From the NCBI RefSeq assembly GCF_905147045.1, contig NC_065898.1:12338001-12402000 (forward strand): a stretch of 64,000 bases of DNA. The letters are read 5' to 3'. The stretch comes from Nymphalis io. Its lineage: Eukaryota; Arthropoda; Insecta; Lepidoptera; Nymphalidae. The number at the start of each line of letters is the position of its first letter. The stretch's first letter is position 1. The notes under the pieces were generated by a model, which was not told where the DNA came from, searched no databases, and saw nothing but the letters and a program-made list of their open reading frames with translations. Shown in pieces: positions 34,831 through 45,150 of this stretch. The translations under genes were made by a program, and so were the position numbers.

Positions 34831-35253
34831 AAGGTTAAGAAAATGGACAAGAACTGTTGCCTTATAGGTTAACCACTGACATGAAGACCATAGACATGAA
34901 TTGTTGCCTTATAGGTTAACCATTGACGTGAAGACCATGGACCTGAACTGTTGCCTTATAGGTTAACCATTGACATGATGATCATGGACCTGAACTGTTG
35001 CCTTATAGGTTAACCATTGACATGATGACCATAGACCTGATCTGTTGCCTTATAGGTTAACCATTGACATGATGATCATGGACCTGAACTGTTGCCTTAT
35101 AGGTTAACCATTGACATGATGACCATGGACCTGATCTGTTCCCTTATAGGTTAACCATTGACATGATGACCATGGACCTGATCTGTTGCCTTATAGGTTA
35201 ACCATTGACACGAAGACCATCGACAAGAACTGTTGCCTTATAGGTTAACCATT
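34831..35253. repeat. 47-bp tandem repeat array, about 8.5 units
   Basis: Units begin 'ctgttgccttataggttaac' and continue 'cattgacatgatgaccatgg' then 'acctgaa'. Starts fall at 34854, 34901, 34948, 34995, 35042, 35089, 35136, 35183 and 35230 (last partial), exactly 47 bases apart, with a degenerate partial unit before 34854. Outer units are more diverged than inner ones, as expected of minisatellites. Confidence 0.97.
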
Positions 35254-36359
35254 ATACACACGAGGTAATCGAACAAGCGAAGTATTATCTTAAATAATTA
35301 TTTGACAAAAAATAAATAAAAAAAAGGTCGAATATCAACCATTTGACGTCTAAAAGATACTATTATTGTGTATCGTAGTTTAGCCTATTAACGTGTACAT
35401 GCTAATAAGTTATACTCTAATTACTTTATGTAATTAAATCAATTACAGCATAAATCAATTCAAGCATAATCTTGCATCGAATCTACAACTTAATTACTTG
35501 AGGCATTGATACATCACTGATATCACTATTACTAATTGCGGATATGACCCGGTGGTTAAAAAAGCTAGAGAGACATATTATAGGTTCAAATCCATGTAAG
35601 CACCACTGAATTTTAATGTGCCTTTTTATTTGAAATGTATCTTATGAGTTAATAAACAATCTTATTTTCTGTATATATGCATAACCAGTCGAGTTAATAT
35701 TTCGATACATAAATATTATATAATAATACGGTTTTTTTTGCTGTGTCTTGTAATGTGTAATGTCGAGCGATACTGTTGTAATCAGGTACCAAACTTATAC
35801 CAAATATAAGTTTAAATCTAATTAAAACTTTTGAACCGAACTACTGCAATTGTATTCTACAGTTTACTCCTAATTAAACCAACGTAAACACTAAAAGTTC
35901 ATAACATGTCATTAATTATTTACTAAATCCAATTTAATACTAAAAGCTAGATGGATTATTCCAGAAGTAATGGAACATTTTTGGTCATAACAAATACATC
36001 AATTTACAAAATTACATTCAATTATCCCTGAACAAAAACCACATTCAGTTTCGACCTCATTTAAAATAATCATGCTAATGGCATTGCTTTTATACAGCAT
36101 ATTCAATGTGAAGGTTTAATTATTTGTTTATATAATATGATATTGATAATAAGAAATTTTAAATTCACCCGTTTGAGACATATACACATATTGTATCACT
36201 TATTGCAAGTTTTTTTTAAGTAGTTCCAAGCAGTAGTGACGAAATTTTGTACAAGCATTACAATGTATACCATAATTGTATTAAATTATATGTACTATTT
36301 GTAATTAATTAAGCTATTTAAAAAAGTTTTAATTCAATACAATATTGTCGCTCGTTTTA
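35254..36359. other. Non-coding with a SINE-A head fragment
   Basis: AT-rich apart from the fragment listed at 35536. A string near 35955 ('ttattccagaagtaatggaa') faintly resembles a mariner-type end, not enough to call. Confidence 0.4.
35536..35622 (+). mobile_element. SINE-A head fragment, decayed
   Basis: 'gcggatatgacccggtggtt', then 'aggttcaaatccatgtaagc' and 'accactgaattttaatgtgc'. Only the tRNA-like head and the start of the body remain. Confidence 0.7.
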
Positions 36360-36850
36360 GACAGAAAAAGCATAGAAATGAGATTGCATGTCAATAGTGG
36401 CGCTTAAGGGACGCACGGGTGATAGTAGGCGAGCTTTTAGTCTAAGAACTCACGAAGCGGGGTTCACTCGCGCTCGCCTCGGTTGCGGGCCCGCGGCTTC
36501 TGTAGAATGCGGATATATATGTAAAAAAATTGATACATTTCACGACGCCTGCAATGTGTACGATTGTTTGCGGGTGAGGCTGCGCCGGCGGGCAATTAGT
36601 AGAATCACTTTTTCACAATTTGACGGGCAAAGACCGCGCGTCTTGCCATTGTTGGGCGGCGTGCGTACAAAAATATGACGCCATTTTGTATAAGGGCTCG
36701 TCTTGAGATAATCGCCCACCAAGTTCGCGGGAGATAATCGCTACCGCGAACAGAACCGAACAGAGCTCCGGTCTCGTGAGTTTAGAAATAACACAGCTGT
36801 TCCTCTAACGTGCCGGATGCGTGTGAAAATCGCTCCGAGAGTTCTTAGCC
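36360..36850 (+). promoter_or_regulatory. CpG-rich block with strong splice donor, candidate promoter and 5' exon
   Basis: A sharp GC and CpG rise inside AT-rich DNA: 'actcgcgctcgcctcggttg', 'cgggcccgcggcttctg', 'gaggctgcgccggcgggcaa', 'gttcgcgggagataatcgct'. A strong donor (GGTCTC|GTGAGT) lies at 36775/36776. A TATAAG hexamer lies at 36686. No long convincing frame is present, so a non-coding first exon on the + strand is the simplest reading. It could instead be a conserved enhancer or old repeat. The strand is inferred from the donor only. Confidence 0.35.
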
Positions 36851-38950
36851 TTAATGTACATAAAAACTTATTGATTCTTGATCATTAGCCATAATATCAT
36901 AATAATAATTAAATAAAAGCTCTATTTATAACACCAAAACACTTAAGGGTATATAATTAAATAGACAGCTAGCAATCTCCGTCATATAATTGAATAATAA
37001 TAACATTGTCTTCGTGACCGCGTTTGGGTCACAATGGCCCAGCGCAGAGACTTACAGCCTGCAAGTTTAATGTGCCTGTATGTTTTAATTTCCAAGCAGC
37101 ATAACCAAAATTTTTGGAGTGCAATTAAAAAAACCATTTATATTAATTGGACCTATCTGGAATTCGAAATCCGAACCTAAAATTACTTGACTAAAGTATT
37201 TGATTTTATATGCGAAATGATAATTATTAGTTCCTTATAAAAAAAAAAAAACAAAACAGAACTAATTAATATTTATATCACAACTGCGAGCAACAAAGGC
37301 TGAATCACTGTTTCTATTATCCAGATAATATTGGATAACGCTAGTAATAATTAACATCTAAACACCAAACATTGCCCTGGGGAGTTTATCCACGATATAG
37401 TAGCGGCAAATTACTATTCAATTACAAGAACTTGTTCCATTGATATAAATATCCTTAAATATATACGTCTAACTGATCTTTGTCTTTTCATGAATATTAC
37501 ATGAAACTTATTTTCACGCGTTAAGAATTCTTTTGAAGTAGAATTTCAGTACAATGTTTTTTTTGGAAAGTTTTAAACGAAATAAAGTATAAACCAAGAT
37601 AGATATACATTTCAGTTTATTTATTCTTGTGATACATAATTATAATATTTATTTACATTACTATTAGTGTCACTTAGTACTGGAATCGTGATTGAAAATA
37701 ACCATTTTAGGATAATTCTCTCTTTGTAATCTTTAAATCTAACATAGCAATTATTCTAATTGTACTTCTATAATTATTTATTTATTCGGTTAATATTAGT
37801 TTTCCATATTATATTAAAGATAAATAAATTAAACAAACAAACGCTTTCTATCGTGTATGTAGAGAAATATTGATTAAATCGAGTATAAACCAAAATTATT
37901 GCAACGATTAATTAAGGAGAGCTAATTGGCGCAATGGTCAGTAGCTGTTGCGCAAATGTGTCGTTACTTCGATTATGTGATAGTTATAGTTTGTGTTATA
38001 GCTGTGCTTGCTTCTGCAACGTCAGACGTTACCTCTTATCATCAATAAATCATCATCTGTAGTGGTTTCTCTCCCAACTTTATGTTAATCTACCTAATGT
38101 TACATGTTACACGCTGCATAGAGGTCGTATAGTATCTTCTTTTGGATGTCAAATTGATGACAGAAAGAGAAAAAATGATATGTCACAATTCTATTAAAAA
38201 ATCTAATTCTAATTTGAGCATCTCATAACGGTATAAGGGCCAAAATACACTATATCGTTGCAGGATCAATCCTTACCTCTAGAGCTAAAAAGTGCTACTT
38301 ACCCTTTGCACAAGATTAAATTTAATTAAGATTAACGTTTAATTGAGAAAAAAAGAATCAGTGATGCCATTGATAAAGCTACGAAACTTCTTTATCAAAT
38401 TGACGAAGTTTCGTTATCGTTACAAAACCAGAGAGAAGCATACGGACGTAACAGTATAACACATTAGTTCAAAGATATATCTTGGGTCGCTTTAGTAAAC
38501 TTCAAGAAGTTAGAATTTCGCCGGCTTCAAGCAATTACACCTCATTTGGCTGCCAGATCGTTTCGCGTCGTTAATTCTATATTTGGCTAACGGAAATAGT
38601 GGTGAGAATTTTATAAATTCTATCGATATACAATCGTAAAAGTTTTAATTAAAAGTTACATAATTCTTTATCTTGAGGACGGACTTCGTTTCAATAACAG
38701 ATAACGTTGATATCGATGATTCTGTGAGAATATATAACATATAATATATACAACATGGGCAAACAAATTCCATTTCTAAAGTGTTGCTTTGCAACGATTT
38801 TTAATAGTTAAGTATCCACATACAGAAATACATACCCACAATTCTCTCTATGTAGTTTAGACTTTTTTTAACCTTCAATAAACTAGGAAATTCCCTAATA
38901 ATATGTACTCGCTATATCTAATTTTTATTCTTATATCCTTTATATTATTT
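36851..38950. other. Non-coding, nothing recognised
   Basis: AT-rich with short palindromic words (38378-38411, 'acgaaacttc' facing 'gaagtttcgt'). No gene or clear repeat. Confidence 0.45.
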
Positions 38951-39250
38951 TACTGGTGGTAGGGCTTTGTGCAAGCCCGTCTGGGTAGGTACCACCCACT
39001 AATCAGATATTCTACCGCAAAACAGCAATACTTGATATTGTTGTGTTCCGGTTTGAAGGGTCAGTGAGCCAGTGTAATTACAGGCACAAGGGACATAAAA
39101 TCTTAGTTCCCGAGGTTGGTGGCGCATTGGCTATAAGCGATGGTTGACATTTCTTACAATGCCAATGTCTAAGGGCGTTTGGTGACCACTTACCATCAGG
39201 TGGCCCATATGCTCGTCCACCTTCCTATTTTATAAAAAAAAAAAAAAATA
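38951..39250 (+). mobile_element. Repeat-B, young subfamily
   Basis: 'tactggtggtagggctttgt' to 'accttcctattttataaaaa' with a long A-run. Close in sequence to the copy starting at 39562, only 300 bases away in the same orientation. Confidence 0.92.
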
Positions 39251-39455
39251 TATATTTCTGTTTCATTGTTTTCTTCTACATTACACTTTAAAGGAATTTT
39301 AGTCAAGAAAAAGTATTCTATCTATGAAATATTATTTTCTTTATTTATAAATTAGAAAATGTAATTTATTAGAATTTTACGCATAAATCATGTAAAACAT
39401 TTACACGCGGTGAAAGCATTATGTCTAAAGTTTATGTATATGTTATTCTTACTTG

Positions 39456-40138
39456 ACTGCCTTGTTGGTCTAGTGGCTTGATGTAAGGCTGGAGGGTTCA
39501 ATTCCCAGGTCGGGCCAGTAAAAAGTTATTGGGTTTTTCTGTCATACTGTGGTATACATATCACTGGTGGTAGGGCTATGTGCAAGCTCGTCTGGGTAGG
39601 TACCACCCACTCATCAGATATTCTACCGCAAAACAGCAATACTTGACATTGTTGTGTTCCGGTTTGAAGGGTGAGTGAGCCAGTGTAATTACAGGCACAA
39701 GGGACATAAAATCTTAGTTCCCAAGGTTGGTGGCGCATTGGATATGTAAGCGATGGTTGACATTTCTTACAATGCCAATGTCTAAGAGCGTTGGTGACCA
39801 CTTACCATCAGGTGGCCCATATGCTCGTCCGCCTTCCTATTCTATAAAAAAAAAAAAAAAAATACTTCTCAGTAGTAGCCCGGAGTCTGGAAGTTGGAAG
39901 TGTATACACTCCCGTGCCTCGGGAAACACGTAAAGCCGTTGGTCCTGCGCCTGAACTCTTTCCGGTCGTGTCCGATTGCTGTCCCATCGAATTATGAAAG
40001 TTAGGGAATAGAGAGTTCACCTGTGTTTGGGCACACACTTGTGCACTATAATATCTCCTGCGTAGTTGTCTAATTTCTCCTGAGATTGACCGCCGTGGCC
40101 GAAATCGGTCTGAAGGACATTATTATTATTATGTATTT
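39456..40138 (+). mobile_element. SINE-C interrupted by Repeat-B
   Basis: The head and first part are at 39456-39548 ('actgccttgttggtctagtg' to 'ttattgggtttttctgtca'). The remainder is at 39865-40138 ('ctcagtagtagcccggagtc' to 'cgtggccgaaatcggtctga' and an ATT-rich tail). The two halves join to a normal element once the Repeat-B insert is ignored. The left edge abuts 'attcttacttg' (39445-39455). Confidence 0.9.
39562..39863 (+). mobile_element. Repeat-B nested in SINE-C
   Basis: Complete young copy from 'actggtggtagggctatgtg' to a run of 17 or so A. It is nested, so it is younger than the SINE-C copy around it. Confidence 0.92.
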
Positions 40139-40714
40139 ATTTTTATTTATTTTATTTTTTTATTATAATATCAACACCAACAAGAAGTACACTAATAAAT
40201 ACAATTGAGTCTTTAAACATGACGTTATACAAATCAAGTGTCTCCTAAATTATAGGTGTTGCAAAATATATCAGATTTCTAGTTAACAAAAAAATAATAA
40301 TAATTTTAAAAATCAAAATATTTATAACAAATACAATAAACATAGAAAAGACATTAACAATTAAATTTTTATAAAATTATCACTTGACTGGTATAAAATG
40401 AATAAAATATAAATATCTGAGAACATTTAAAATGTTTGAATATTAATTATTTGATTAAAAGCAAACAAAAGTAAGAGGTACATTTATACATAAAGTAAAA
40501 GATGTGAAAAACAAAAGTTTATACAATATTTTCATACATTATTATTGAGGGAAAAAAATATATTTTTTTACGAAACTGATTCAAATTGTCATTAAAAATA
40601 TCAATTATAAGAGCTTCGTTTGACACTTTCTTATTGTTAATCATATTATTGAGCGTTTTGTAGATATTAATTCTTATTATGTATTTTTTTCTATTTATCA
40701 TATTATATATCATT
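40132..40714 (-). repeat. Repeat-H copy 1
   Basis: Reverse of the sequence at 49845-50065: 'tcaacaccaacaagaagtac', 'actaataaatacaattgagt', 'ctttaaacatgacgttatac' and 'ttataggtgttgcaaaatat'. Beyond the shared part it continues with an antisense frame of 64 codons (40519-40713, containing NKKVSNEALIIDIFNDNLN). That frame may be a decayed element protein, but I do not recognise it. Confidence 0.7.
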
Positions 40715-40725
40715 ATTCTTACTTG

Positions 40726-41030
40726 AATTAGAACGCGTGAATCTTAACCGATGATCGTGGGTCCAAACCCGGGCAAGCACCACTGAATTTTCATGTGCTT
40801 AATTTGTGATTTTAATTCATCTCGTGCTTTACGGTGAAGGAAAACATCGTGAGGAAACCTGCATGTGTCTAATTTCACTAAAATACTGCCACATGTGTAT
40901 TCTACCAATCCGCCTTGGAGCAGCGTGGTAGAATAAGCTCCAAACCTTCTCCTTAAAATAAGGAAAGGCTTAAGGCCTCCTCGCCTTTAGCCCAGCAGTG
41001 GGACATTCACAGGCTGTTACGAAATACGAA
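40726..41030 (+). mobile_element. SINE-A with 11-bp target duplication
   Basis: Starts inside the head ('aattagaacgcgtgaatctt'), then the full body to 'gggacattcacaggctgtta'. It is flanked by 'attcttacttg' at 40715-40725 and 41031-41041. Confidence 0.92.
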
Positions 41031-41390
41031 ATTCTTACTTGGCGGCGTAAACTATGCAGATATTTATGCAAATCGTTTCAAGATTTCAAATCGAAGCAAT
41101 ATCTTGATCAATGTCTATAAATATTTATCGTAAAGTAATTCTAGTTCGCAAATTTCTATCGTTAACAATTTTGTCAATCCCTATTACAGTGAGCCTTAAC
41201 TATCATGGATACCGCCATAGAACTATTTTATTCCTTGGTTTTATTTCGCTGCAATAAATTCTAATCTTCACAAGATAACTGATGAATACTTTATAAAACT
41301 TGTATTAAATCTATATTAAGAGTATTATATGTTTTATATTTAACCTGCAATGTGATAGTTACATTATTTTATTTAATCTTATTTTACGAG

Positions 41391-41676
41391 GTGGTAGACC
41401 TTTGTGCAAGCTCCTCTGGGTATGTATCACCCACGCATCAAATATTCGACCGCAAAACAGCAGTTCTTGGTTTTATTGTGTTCCGGTTTGAAGGGTGAAT
41501 GAACCAGTGTAATTACAGGCACAAGGGACATAACATCTTAGTTCCCGAGGTTAGTGGCGCATTGGCGATATAAGCGATGGTTAACATTTCTTACAAAGCC
41601 AATGTCTATGGGTGTTGATGACCTCTTACCATCAGGTGGCCCATTTGCTAGTCCGCCTACCTATTATTAAAAAAAT
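41391..41676 (+). mobile_element. Repeat-B copy
   Basis: 'ggtggtagacctttgtgcaa' to 'ctacctattattaaaaaaat'. Confidence 0.87.
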
Positions 41677-42205
41677 CACGACTTATTAATAACCTCTTTG
41701 GTTTAACGTCGTATTGTCGCTACCCGAATAAGCTACCTGAGTAAGTACCTGAGATAGCTAGCAATGTGAAACGACCATCTCTATGAGGAACTAACGTGAG
41801 AATTAGAAGGCTTTGAAGGCAAGATGCCAGCCTTCGAACTCTGAATAAAACGAAAGTAACGTGTGACTATTCGCCGTCTGCAATTGTTTCCCACATATGA
41901 TATGAAGACACAGATCCTGGTCCCCAAGATAAGACGAGACATCGTCTAATCCTGCGAATTAACGTAAGTTAAAGCCTGCTTCTGTGAGACCGTCATCGTC
42001 TAGTCCATCTAGATAAAAATGGCAAAGACGTACTCAAATAAAAAAATGTCTAGCTTCATTGGGATATTACCAGTTAAAAACAGTATCATGTGCAACACTC
42101 GTACTCAGAATCTACCCAAATACTATTGGCCAAAGAGCGCCATCCACAAAAAGGATTAGAATCCAATAGTAAACCACTACTAAAATAGAACAGCATTATG
42201 TGCTT
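41677..42205. other. Unidentified mixed-composition block
   Basis: Less AT-rich than its neighbours (for example 'cacagatcctggtccccaag', 'ctgtgagaccgtcatcgtct'). A donor-like AAC|GTAAGT lies near 41965, but no frame is convincing. Confidence 0.3.
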
Positions 42206-42288
42206 CATGCAAGTTTCCACGACTATTTCCTTAACAGCCGAACATGAGACGAACTATAAGCACAAAATAAGCAAGTAAAAACGTAATT
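42206..42288 (-). mobile_element. SINE-A fragment
   Basis: 'catgcaagtttccacgacta', 'acatgagacgaactataagc' and 'acaaaataagcaagtaaaaa' match the reverse of the SINE-A body in order. Confidence 0.6.
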
Positions 42289-42533
42289 ACAGATAAAAAG
42301 CTAAACTAGTAGATTTTAAATACAATTGTAAGCAATTACATTCGACGTAGTTACGTAGTTACTAAGTAAATACTTTGTTAGTAACGTTCAACCTGGAAAA
42401 TAGTTCTAATACGAAAGGAGAGGGGTTATTTTTAAGAATTAATTGGAAATATTATTTTATGAAGATAGATTAAAATCAATACGTGTATCCCTTCTTGTTT
42501 TCAAATAATATAAAAAATATATCAGTATAGTGC

Positions 42534-42641
42534 AGTAACAGCCTGTTAATGTCCCACTGCTGGGCTAAGGCCTGCTCTCCCTTTTGAGGAGATGATTTGG
42601 AGCTTATTCCACCAGGCTGCTCCAATGCGGGTTGGTAGAAA
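42534..42641 (-). mobile_element. SINE-A 3' fragment
   Basis: 'cagtaacagcctgttaatgt' to 'tgctccaatgcgggttggta', then stops. Confidence 0.87.
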
Positions 42642-42664
42642 TAAAATATATGAAAAAAAATAAT

Positions 42665-42829
42665 ATATATTTTGCTCTGTACAGTGAAAACAATTTAAAC
42701 AAACATTTACTTATTGAAAGTTTATCACTTCTTGTGTTTACATAATAAAAAATATAAATGAAATATAAATTGTAATATATATTGAGTTTTTATAGTGACA
42801 ACAATTAAAACAAACATTTACTCATTGAA
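42665..42829. repeat. Imperfect direct duplication, about 113-bp period
   Basis: 'caatttaaacaaacatttac' followed by ttattgaa, and 'caattaaaacaaacatttac' followed by tcattgaa, each preceded by a related AT-rich stretch, lie about 113 bases apart. Confidence 0.7.
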
Positions 42830-43174
42830 CTAATTTAATTTGTTTGATCAGAAATCGTCATAAATTGGCGATTCGTAATCGAAAATTTCATAACACTCAT
42901 AAAAACATCAACTTTCATTGCAATAAAGAAACATCGACAACGAAATTCCAGTAAATTTATCGAGCCGCATCGATAAATGTACGTCGGAAAATACGACCAG
43001 TAAAATATTATCAAGTTTAACTATTTAAACGGTCCCAAAGCTGACTTCAGCACATCGTTATGACTTGAAATCGATATTTTTAATGCGTTCACCTAAATTT
43101 GTAAAAAACTATCCTTATACATCGTAACTTTAATGCGTTATTTTTAATATGTTTACTATGTGTATTTTTAATAT

Positions 43175-43457
43175 GTGGTTGGGATTTGTGCAAGCTCGTC
43201 TGGGTAGGTACCACTCACTCATCAGATATTCTACCGCAAAACAGCAGTACTTGGTATTGCTGTGCTCCAGTATGAAGGGGGAGTGAGCCAGTGTAATTAC
43301 AGACACACGGGACATAACATCTTAGTTTCCAAGGTTAGTGGCGTATTGGCAATGTAAGCGATGGTTAATATTTCTTACAATGCCAATGTCTATGGGCGTT
43401 GGTGACCACTTACCATCAGGCCCATATGCTCGTCCATCTACCTATTTTATAAAAAAA
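43175..43457 (+). mobile_element. Repeat-B copy
   Basis: 'gtggttgggatttgtgcaag' to 'tctacctattttataaaaaa'. Confidence 0.87.
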
Positions 43458-43730
43458 TATATAATAAAACTAAGAAAAAGTAACAAATATAAAGGTTAAA
43501 TTGTCTACTCTTACTATCTCTGATCAGTAATCCGCCACTAGAAACAATTTACTGCCGATGTCAGTAGAGTTAACCTACAGCTACTTGGGTATAAATTCTG
43601 AGTTAATTATTATCGTATGATCATTTCAATCATTAGTAATATATATGTAATATATATAAATGCGATTTGTCTGCTTTGTAGGTTTATAAACCTTATAAGG
43701 CTATAATTTAATCTTATTAATATTTTTATT

Positions 43731-43925
43731 GTATACTAGTTTTTGCATGTTTCGCTCGCGCGATAAGGGAGAGTGCAGGTATTAGTTAAAAAAAGAAGCC
43801 TTTGTCTTCACTTAGGATTCAAGCTTGCTCCACACCAGATTTCATCAAAATCGGTTCAGTGGTTAAGCTGTGAAAGCGTAACAGACATACAGAGTCACTC
43901 TCGCATTTATAATATTGGTATTATG
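43731..43925. repeat. Repeat-F copy
   Basis: Begins 'tactagtttttgcatgtttc', ends 'cgcatttataatattggtat', with 'atcaaaatcggttcagtggt' and 'gaaagcgtaacagacataca' between. I recognise this as a very common lepidopteran repeat. Its class (Helitron-like or LINE-derived) I cannot settle. Confidence 0.7.
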
Positions 43926-44079
43926 GATTATTATTAATAATTACGCGTTAAGCTGGAATTAGTATGTGACAATCACATCGCTGTCAGCCCATATAACGTT
44001 CATTAATAATAAGGAGATTATTTATAATTTTTCAAATACCTACTCATAGTAATTATATTGAAATCAATTTATTTTTGAA

Positions 44080-44386
44080 TTTTTTTTTTTTTTTTTTTAT
44101 AGAATAGGAAGGCGGACGAGCATATGGGCCACCTGATGGTAAGTGGTCACCAACGCTCTTAGACATTAGCATTGTAAGAAATGTCAACCATCACTTACAT
44201 ATCCAATGCGCCACCAACCTTGGGAACTAAGATTTCATGTCCCTTGTGCCTGTAATTACACTGGCTCACTCACCCTTCAAACCGGAACACAACAATATCA
44301 AGTATTGCTGTTTTGCGGTAGAATATCTGATGAGTGGGTGGTACCTACCCAGACGAGCTTGCACAAAGCCCTACCACCAGTAAAAT
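44080..44386 (-). mobile_element. Repeat-B, young subfamily
   Basis: Starts with a T-run of about 20 (the reverse of the A-tail), then 'tagaataggaaggcggacga' to 'aaagccctaccaccagtaaa'. It shares subfamily markers with the copies at 12236 and 39562. Confidence 0.92.
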
Positions 44387-45097
44387 ATAACAATAACATT
44401 TTTCATTCTTTATTCTTTAAAAATAACCTTTAATGATGATTACTACCAAAACTAAAAGGGCTTGATTATCTTAAAAAATATTATGTTTTGATATTAGCGT
44501 TAATTACTTCGTTAATATTTTTTTGGGTATTAATGTAATTTTATAGCTATTAGTAGTACCTTTTATCATAGTTAAGCTGGCTGTTCCCGGCGGCGCCATC
44601 CTTGTCATGTTTATTTTTCCCGTTGACCGCGTTCGTGAAATGTTATATGCGTGTATACTTAACAAGACACAGGTTACCTCTATGTCGAATTTAATTACGA
44701 TCGCTTGAGTGACTCATGTAAGTGAGGTAAAAACAGACAAGTTACTTTCGCGTTCACTATATTAATCGGATTTGGTCGACATTTATGTTCGCGTTGTGAG
44801 AAACTATTAATTGCCGTCTGTGGTTACACGAATAATTGGAGTCGAGATGAAAAACGCACTAATAATGTTTGATAACCGTATGTACATAAGACCTTTGTAC
44901 CTAAACCTATATGATCTCTGTCAGTTATATTTTGTGTATAAACCTTTTGGTAGTACTTTCTATTTACGTACTTTATTTTCTGTGATTCAACGCCCTACTG
45001 ATTTACCTACTACACATATTCCTGAAGCAGTGTTTAGTACAATGTAAGAACTTAGATCTGATGCCCAACACATTTATATTTATTTATATTATAGTAT
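44387..45097. other. Non-coding, nothing certain
   Basis: A short GC-richer patch at 44580-44635 ('ggctgttcccggcggcgcca') was examined as an exon on both strands and not supported. The 78-codon frame at 44811-45047 has no recognisable content. Confidence 0.4.
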
Positions 45098-45150
45098 AAG
45101 CGTGAAGAGGCATCTTGCGGGCCGGCAAGACGGGTTAGGCTAGTGCAGGA

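Noticed and set aside
36388..36722. Overlapping open frames on both strands of the CpG-rich block
   Set aside because: Arginine-rich translations of CpG-rich DNA with no recognisable protein; a non-coding exon is more likely.
44560..44660. Possible exon with GC-richer sequence, including an antisense frame reading NAVNGKNKHDKDGAAGN
   Set aside because: A stop lies directly upstream in frame, there is no acceptor AG before it and no start codon. It remains at most a conserved non-coding patch.
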